Positions 59,021 through 64,000 of a DNA stretch of 64,000 bases are shown here, one piece after another. Each line of letters starts with the position of its first letter. Within the stretch, counting starts at the first letter, position 1. This DNA comes from Mycolicibacterium crocinum (lineage in GTDB: Bacteria; Actinomycetota; Actinomycetes; Mycobacteriales; Mycobacteriaceae): contig NZ_CP092362.2 of assembly GCF_022370635.2 (NCBI RefSeq), forward strand, positions 62,001 through 126,000. The letters are read 5' to 3'. The translations under genes and the position numbers were made by a program. The notes under the pieces are model-generated. The model saw only the letters and a program-made list of their open reading frames with translations. It was not told where the DNA came from and made no database searches.

Positions 59021-60801
59021 CTGGCGTTATGGGTGACCTGGATGTGTCGGTCCAAGAATGCGACGTCTTGGTAGTGGGTGGGGGAATTGGCGGAGTGCGG
59101 GCAGCACTACGGGCCGCGGAGTTGGGGTCGTCGGTGATTCTGGTGGAGAAAGCGGTGGTGTCTCGGGCAGGGCCGATGACGTATGTCCACAGCCAATACG
59201 CCCCTGATCACCGGGTGCAGGGTGAGGAGATGACGGAGTGGGCGCGCGAGTTCGTGGTGGGCAGCAATTATTTGGCCGATCAGGATTGGGTGCAGCAGTA
59301 CATAGCCGAGGCCTATGACAGGGTTAACGAGCAGATCGAGTGGGGTGTGCCCTATTCCACTCATGAGGATGGGTCGCTGAAGTATGTGACGGTCCGCGGC
59401 CACAACCTTGGCACGACGCTGGGTGTGGATGGTCGCGTGTGTATGGAGATCCTCAAGGAGAGGATGAAAGCGGCGGGGGTGCGACTGTTCGAGCGGGTCG
59501 ATGTGATTGATCTGCTGACCACCGACGGGTGTCGGCCCACCGCTGGTGCGGTGTGTGGTGCGGTGGGGGTAAATGTTGTCACTGGCCAGTGTCATGTCTT
59601 CACGGCGGGCAGCGTCATCCTCAACACCGGCCCTTGGTACCCCAAGCTGCATTACGCGTTCGCCGACCATTGCAGCGGGGAAGGTCATGTGGCGGCCTGG
59701 CGAGTGGGTGCTGAGTTCGCCGGCATGGAATTCGGCCAGTTCGCTGCCTGGAGTTACTTCAATCGGTCATTCTTCACACCGGGTCAAGCCAAGATTCAGG
59801 GGATCGGTGGCAAGTTCTGCAACGCGGCGGGCGAGTACTTCATGGACCGCTATGACCCGATCTGGGGCGATAAGGGCGGGTTGTTCACCATCGCGCGCGC
59901 GATCATGACCGAGATGGTCGAGGGCCGAGGGCCGTGCTATCTCGACTTGCGTCACGTACCACAGGCGGATCTAGAGGTGCTGTATGAAGTGTCTCCGACG
60001 GTGCGGCGCGCCTTTACCGAGTTTGAGGTCGATCCCTCCACTGACCTGCTGGAGGTGACCCCGTTCATCGTGCTCGGCACGAGCAGCACCAGCGGTCCCA
60101 CGATCGACCTGGACGGAGCCACCACAGTGCCCGGCCTGTACGCGGCCGGGTATGGCACGGCGTGTCCGCATTTGATGTCGGGAATTTCTGGCAGCGGGAT
60201 CTCGAGCTTCTCGGCTGTTGCGGGGTACCGGGCGGGCACTGCGGCGGCGGCGCGCGGCGGTCACGCGGTAGCGCGCAGTGTGTGGGAGAACCAGGCACAG
60301 GAGAGCTTCGCGGAGTATTTCGCGCCGATGCGTCGGCTGCGGCAGGTCCGGCCGGTGGATGTGTGGAAAGCCATCGGCGAGGCGACGGCCAATCCGGCAT
60401 TCGCATTGTTCAAGTCGGAGGCACGGATCGATTCAGCGCTCGCTGAGCTGTACCGGATCCGGGATCGGGTACTGCGTTACGTTTTCGCGCCGGACTATCA
60501 AGAACTTAAGAAGGCGCATGAGGTGCGCGCATACCTGACGTTGGCGATCATCACCTGTGAGGCGATGAAGCGGCGCACCGAAAGTCGCGGGGAGCTGTTT
60601 CGTATCGACTACCCCTACGCCGACAACGATGAGTGGCTGAAGTGGCTGCTCGTGCGCCGGGGCAGCGGCGGTGAATTCGATCTGCAGTTCAGCGAACGCG
60701 ACCTGCCGATCCAGTCGTGGCCGGTGCAGGCCCCGCCCGGCCGCCATCCAAGTCCATATACCGTGCCGCAAGGCTACCGTGAGGAGGCGGCGGTTCAGTG
60801 A
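59017..60801 (+). CDS. FAD flavoprotein of the fumarate-reductase/APS-reductase alpha type
   Basis: The start is GTG 59017 (VTGVMGDLDVSVQECDVLVV), giving 594 residues. It has VLVVGGGIGGVRAALRAAELG (FAD), SRAGPMTYVHSQYAP in the substrate-gate region, the GPWYPKLHYAFADHCSGEGH and FSAVAGYRAGTAAAARG segments of the succinate dehydrogenase/fumarate reductase flavoprotein family, and a C-terminal helical domain (AYLTLAIITCEAMKRRTESR). The overlap with a 2[4Fe-4S] ferredoxin gene (ATGA) recalls AprA-AprB. Sulfate reduction makes no sense here; a two-electron oxidation or reduction of an organic substrate is more likely. Not KstD: its typical motifs are absent. Confidence 0.78.
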   Translation: MTGVMGDLDVSVQECDVLVVGGGIGGVRAALRAAELGSSVILVEKAVVSRAGPMTYVHSQYAPDHRVQGEEMTEWAREFVVGSNYLADQDWVQQYIAEAYDRVNEQIEWGVPYSTHEDGSLKYVTVRGHNLGTTLGVDGRVCMEILKERMKAAGVRLFERVDVIDLLTTDGCRPTAGAVCGAVGVNVVTGQCHVFTAGSVILNTGPWYPKLHYAFADHCSGEGHVAAWRVGAEFAGMEFGQFAAWSYFNRSFFTPGQAKIQGIGGKFCNAAGEYFMDRYDPIWGDKGGLFTIARAIMTEMVEGRGPCYLDLRHVPQADLEVLYEVSPTVRRAFTEFEVDPSTDLLEVTPFIVLGTSSTSGPTIDLDGATTVPGLYAAGYGTACPHLMSGISGSGISSFSAVAGYRAGTAAAARGGHAVARSVWENQAQESFAEYFAPMRRLRQVRPVDVWKAIGEATANPAFALFKSEARIDSALAELYRIRDRVLRYVFAPDYQELKKAHEVRAYLTLAIITCEAMKRRTESRGELFRIDYPYADNDEWLKWLLVRRGSGGEFDLQFSERDLPIQSWPVQAPPGRHPSPYTVPQGYREEAAVQ

Positions 60802-61088
60802 TCGAAAGCATCGACGAAACAACGTGCGACGGGTGCAACGTCTGCATCGACAGCTGCCCAACCGGGGTGATCCGGCTGGTGGAGGGCGACGAACCGTGGG
60901 CCACGACCAAGTGGCGAGCCAAGATCATCTACCCCAACGACTGTCATTCCTGTCGGTTGTGCGCAATCGATTGCCACGTGGACGCGATCGTTGTCAGCCA
61001 CGCACTGGTGATCCCCGACCCCTTCCTCCCGGGCGTAGAGCCCCTCGACGGCAGCCGCGACGCTCCGCCCGACGAAAAGAAAACTTGA
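60798..61088 (+). CDS. 2[4Fe-4S] ferredoxin-like subunit
   Basis: This is a protein of 96 residues. Two cluster motifs are complete: CDGCNVCIDSCPTGVI and CHSCRLCAIDCHVDAI (second one with His for the usual Pro after the last Cys). This is the dicluster ferredoxin fold of AprB-like partners. The C-terminal 25 residues are an acidic-proline tail. It overlaps the flavoprotein gene by four bases and surely forms a complex with its product, taking electrons to or from the FAD. Confidence 0.85.
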   Translation: MIESIDETTCDGCNVCIDSCPTGVIRLVEGDEPWATTKWRAKIIYPNDCHSCRLCAIDCHVDAIVVSHALVIPDPFLPGVEPLDGSRDAPPDEKKT

Positions 61089-61283
61089 TGTCCATCGGAG
61101 TAGCGCGAGTCGGGCGTGTTCGGCTTCGGCGAGGTCCCGGCTGCGGGGTCAGGCGATGATGGCTGCCCGATGCGGCCGGCGCCGGATTCGGCACTTATTT
61201 GGCGGTCGCCGGGCGATCCTTCGATGACGCAGACATGGCTCCTACAGATCCACCGTTCCCCGCAGGAAAGTTAGGACTTCGGC

Positions 61284-62744
61284 ATGATCAACGCAAACCT
61301 CATCATCGACGGACGTGAGGAAACGTCCGACCGGACGATCGACGTCGTCAGCCCGGCTGATATCCGGGTACTGCTCGGTTCGGTCCCAGACGCCGCACCC
61401 GGGCAGGTCGACGAAGCGGTCGCAGCTGCTGCAATGGCGTTCCCAGAATGGTCATCGCGGCCCCTGGAAGAACGCCAGGGAGCACTACTTGCCGCTGCAG
61501 GCACGATCCACGACATGATCGAGGAATATGCGCCGATCCTGAGCCGGGAGAACGGAAAGATCCTCGAAGAGTCGCACGTCGACCTCGAATTCGCGTCGGG
61601 CATTTGCGGCTACACCGCAGGCATTTCGGCTGAAATCCTTGCAGACCAACAGATTCGCGACACCGGGGGCACGACCCTCATCCGCCGCCGCCCAATCGGG
61701 CCGGTGGCCGCCATCACGCCGTGGAACTTCCCGGTGGTCCTGGCATTCATGAAGCTGGCGCCCGCGCTCGTCGCCGGCAACACAGTCGTCTTGAAGCCGG
61801 CGGCAAACTCCCCGTTGGTTCTCGCCGAGATCATCCGAGCCCTCCAACAGCACTTCCCTCCGGGCGTGCTCAACATGGTCACCGGTGGCGACGCGGTCGG
61901 AGAAGCACTCGTCGCTCACCCGAGTATTCGCAAGATTGGTTTCACCGGCGGCATCGATACCGGGCGCAAAGTTATGGCCGCGGCCGCGCGCGACATCAAG
62001 CGGGTGACGCTCGAGCTGGGCGGAAACGACCCCGCGATCCTCCTCGACGACGTCGACCTCTCGCCCGAGACTATGCGGCAGATCGTAAAAGGCGCGTTCG
62101 GGACCACCGGCCAGGTGTGCTTCGGTCTCAAACGTATCTACGTGCCGACCCGCATCCACGACCGCTTCGTGGAAGCGTTCTCAGCCGCCGTGGATGAAAT
62201 CGTCGTCGGGCCCGGCGACGACCCCCGAGTCACCATGGGGCCGCTGAACAACGCTCAGCAGAAGAACCTCGTCGAGAAGATCGTGGACGACGCGCGCTCG
62301 AGCGGCGCGACCGTCACCACCCTCGGGCAGCGGCTCGATTCGGCGGCCTGGGACCACGGCCACTTCATGATGCCCAGCGTGGTCACTGCGGCTGATCCCC
62401 GCCTCGCAATCGTCGAAGAGGAACAGTTCGGCCCGGTAGTGCCCGTGCTGAAATACGACGAACTCGACGACGTGATCCGGCTCGTGAATCAATCGCAATA
62501 CGGGCTTGCCGCCTCGATCTGGACGTCAGATGAAGAGCGGGCGTTCCTGCTCGGCCGTCGGTTCGACACCGGCTCCGTCTTCATCAACAGCCACACCTTC
62601 ACCTCCCTCGACCCCCGCGCACCCTTCGGCGGGGCGAAAGCGAGCGGCTTGGGACGCGAATTCTCTCCAGCCAGCCTGGATTCCTACACCGAATTACAAA
62701 CAATCAGCCGTCGCATCGGGCCGCCAGGCCCTCCGCTGTCCTGA
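61284..62744 (+). CDS. NAD(P)-dependent aldehyde dehydrogenase
   Basis: This protein of 486 residues has the ALDH catalytic Glu in LELGGNDPAILLDD and the catalytic Cys in FGTTGQVCFGLKRIY, with VAAITPWNFPVVLAFMKLAPAL and FTGGIDTGRKV in the cofactor domain. It is of the broad benzaldehyde/salicylaldehyde type. In PAH pathways such enzymes oxidise 1-hydroxy-2-naphthaldehyde (PhdH) or 2-carboxybenzaldehyde (PhdK), the products of the two hydratase-aldolases encoded earlier. It is separated by 195 bp from the ferredoxin gene, with no gene between. Confidence 0.9.
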   Translation: MINANLIIDGREETSDRTIDVVSPADIRVLLGSVPDAAPGQVDEAVAAAAMAFPEWSSRPLEERQGALLAAAGTIHDMIEEYAPILSRENGKILEESHVDLEFASGICGYTAGISAEILADQQIRDTGGTTLIRRRPIGPVAAITPWNFPVVLAFMKLAPALVAGNTVVLKPAANSPLVLAEIIRALQQHFPPGVLNMVTGGDAVGEALVAHPSIRKIGFTGGIDTGRKVMAAAARDIKRVTLELGGNDPAILLDDVDLSPETMRQIVKGAFGTTGQVCFGLKRIYVPTRIHDRFVEAFSAAVDEIVVGPGDDPRVTMGPLNNAQQKNLVEKIVDDARSSGATVTTLGQRLDSAAWDHGHFMMPSVVTAADPRLAIVEEEQFGPVVPVLKYDELDDVIRLVNQSQYGLAASIWTSDEERAFLLGRRFDTGSVFINSHTFTSLDPRAPFGGAKASGLGREFSPASLDSYTELQTISRRIGPPGPPLS

Positions 62745-62950
62745 GTCCGGCGGGGAGCCTGACCAACACATATTCGTCACGGTCGTAGATCAGCGACGAC
62801 GACGCGGCGGTATCGATGCATACAGGTAACTTCGCCGACGGTGTGAAGGCGTGGCGGCGCGTGCTTCGGCAGGGATGCCCCCATTAATGATCAATTCCGG
62901 CCCAACGTTCGCGGCGATTCGACCCTCCTAACGTAGAGACCGCCAATAGT

Positions 62951-64000
62951 GGGACTGTCGCGGTAACGGTGTAAACGGCCTGATCGGCCCCGGTGTGTCG
63001 GGGCCGGAAAGGTCGCGTGATGACCGAAACTGTCGTGGCTGTGGAGCCATCGCAGAATCCCGATGATGAGGCCGCCGTGGCGGCCATTGATGTCCCGGAT
63101 AGCCGTGAGGTCGACGAGCTCGAGGTTGCCCGGGAGTTGGTACGCCAGGCCCGCGAGGCCGGCGTATCGCTGACCGGTCCGGGCGGGTTGCTCAAGGCGA
63201 TGACCAAGACGGTCATCGAGACCGCTCTGGACGAGGAACTGTCCGAGCACCTGGGCTATGACCGTCACGATCCGGCTGGGTATGGCTCGGGCAACTCCCG
63301 CAACGGAACCCGGGCCAAGACCGTACTGACCGATGCGTGCGGGCAGATCGAGATCGAGGTGCCGCGCGACCGCGCCGGCAGCTTCGAACCCCAGATCGTC
63401 CAGAAGCGCCAACGTCGCCTGACCGATGTCGACGAGGTGGTGTTGTCGCTGTATGCCCGCGGGCTGACCACCGGCGAGATCAGCGCCCATTTCGCCGACA
63501 TCTACGGCGCGTCGGTGTCCAAGGACACGATCAGTCGGATCACCGACCGCGTGGTCGAGGAGATGACCGTGTGGCACACCCGCCCGCTGGAACGCGTGTA
63601 CGCCGCGGTGTTCATCGACGCCCTGCACGTCAAGATCCGCGACGGCCAGGTCGGCCCCAGGCCCATCTACGCCGCGATCGGGGTGGACCTGGCCGGGCAT
63701 CGTGACGTGCTGGGCATGTGGGCCGGCGAGGGCGATGGCGAGTCAGCCAAATACTGGCTGGCGGTACTCACCGAGCTGAAGAACCGCGGGGTGGCCGACA
63801 TCTTCTTCCTGGTCTGCGACGGGCTCAAAGGCTTACCGCAGTCGGTGGGCGCGGTGTTCCCCCGACACTGTGGTCCAGACGTGTGTCATCCATTTGATCC
63901 GTGGGACGTTCCGCTATGCCGGGCGCCAGCACCGCGACGCCATTGCTAAGGCGTTGCGGCCGATCTACACCGCGGTCAACGCTGAGGCTGCAGCGGCAGC
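62951..64000 (+). mobile_element. IS256-family element 2, copy B, cut by window edge
   Basis: It begins GGGACTGTCGCGGTAACGG like the transposase-start end of copy A, and is nearly identical to it as far as the window extends. It runs rightward while copy A runs leftward, so the two flank the redox cassette as inverted repeats. The 8 bases before it are CCAATAGT, unlike the GACGCGCC repeat of copy A; its right flank lies outside the window. The 62745-62950 gap before it has no gene. Confidence 0.88.
63020..64000 (+). pseudogene. IS256-family transposase, copy B, frameshifted and incomplete in window
   Basis: The frame starts at ATG 63020 (MTETVVAVEPSQ) and runs intact to the run of five C at 63859-63863, where one extra C shifts it into a frame ending at 63949. 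The expected continuation (TVVQTCVIHLIRGTFRYAGR) is present in the next frame. The same extra C is present in copy A. The gene continues beyond the window. The identical lesion means either a common defective ancestor or a tolerated or programmed shift. Confidence 0.85.

Noticed and set aside
1..64000. CRISPR arrays, rRNA and tRNA genes
   Set aside because: No regularly spaced repeat array and no stretch resembling rRNA or a tRNA cloverleaf was noticed while reading; a dedicated tRNA scan could not be run.

Overview
The window is high-GC actinobacterial DNA, most likely from a fast-growing, pollutant-degrading Mycobacterium (Mycolicibacterium). The main reason is that positions 4426-9010 reproduce the M. 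tuberculosis order whiB5 (Rv0022c), Rv0023 (XRE regulator), Rv0024 (NlpC/P60), Rv0025, Rv0026, Rv0027, Rv0028. A KshA-type steroid oxygenase, a LipE-like hydrolase, a nitrobindin, a zinc-finger rhomboid and ATGA-coupled operons also fit. The genus is an inference from gene content.

Positions 1-20765 look like ordinary chromosome: a thioesterase fragment, GNAT, pirin and EVE proteins; a TetR regulator divergent from kshA across a perfect 20-bp palindrome; the whiB5/ESX-associated block; a lipE-nitrobindin pair; tandem VOC proteins with a methyltransferase; STAS and rhomboid genes; lutABC for lactate use; and the potassium transporter kup. The last core gene, an FAD monooxygenase, is cut at about 20766 and fused in frame to a fragment of IS3 orfA. 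This is read as the left border of an acquired region.

Positions 20766-27200 form a nested stack of mobile DNA. An IS3-family element is interrupted by a minimal Tn554-type transposon (20837-24754; tyrosine recombinases TnpA and TnpB plus a DUF6262-like TnpC). It is interrupted again near its right end by an IS256-family element with an 8-bp target duplication.

Positions 27555-54205 are an aromatic-catabolic island. Operon 1 (27555-32367) and operon 2 (44739-49338) each encode a dihydrodiol dehydrogenase, a two-subunit Rieske ring-hydroxylating dioxygenase, a small unnamed protein, a ferredoxin and a ferredoxin reductase. Between them lie an AraC regulator, a ketopantoate-reductase-like/DapA-like pair, an IclR regulator with a complete pcaHGBLIJ operon (protocatechuate to 3-oxoadipyl-CoA), a cupin, an NTF2-like protein and a second IclR regulator. 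Operon 2 is followed by a gentisate/1-hydroxy-2-naphthoate-type dioxygenase, a NahE/PhdJ-type hydratase-aldolase, an extradiol dioxygenase, an SCP2-like protein and a second hydratase-aldolase. Together these fit the lower phenanthrene route (dihydroxy-PAH, hydroxynaphthoate, phthalate, protocatechuate, beta-ketoadipate). The first dioxygenase acting on the hydrocarbon, the phthalate-pathway decarboxylase PhtC and the thiolase PcaF are not in the window. Substrates are inferred from family and context.

Positions 54261-64000 are IS-rich. They hold an IS1182-family element, decayed DNA, and two inverted copies (A and B) of a second IS256-family element. The copies flank a cassette with a dioxygenase beta subunit without an alpha partner, a fumarate-reductase/APS-reductase-like flavoprotein, a 2[4Fe-4S] ferredoxin and an aldehyde dehydrogenase. 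Both copies carry the same extra C in a homopolymer. This cassette and the small protein family in the dioxygenase operons are the best candidates for undescribed biology here.
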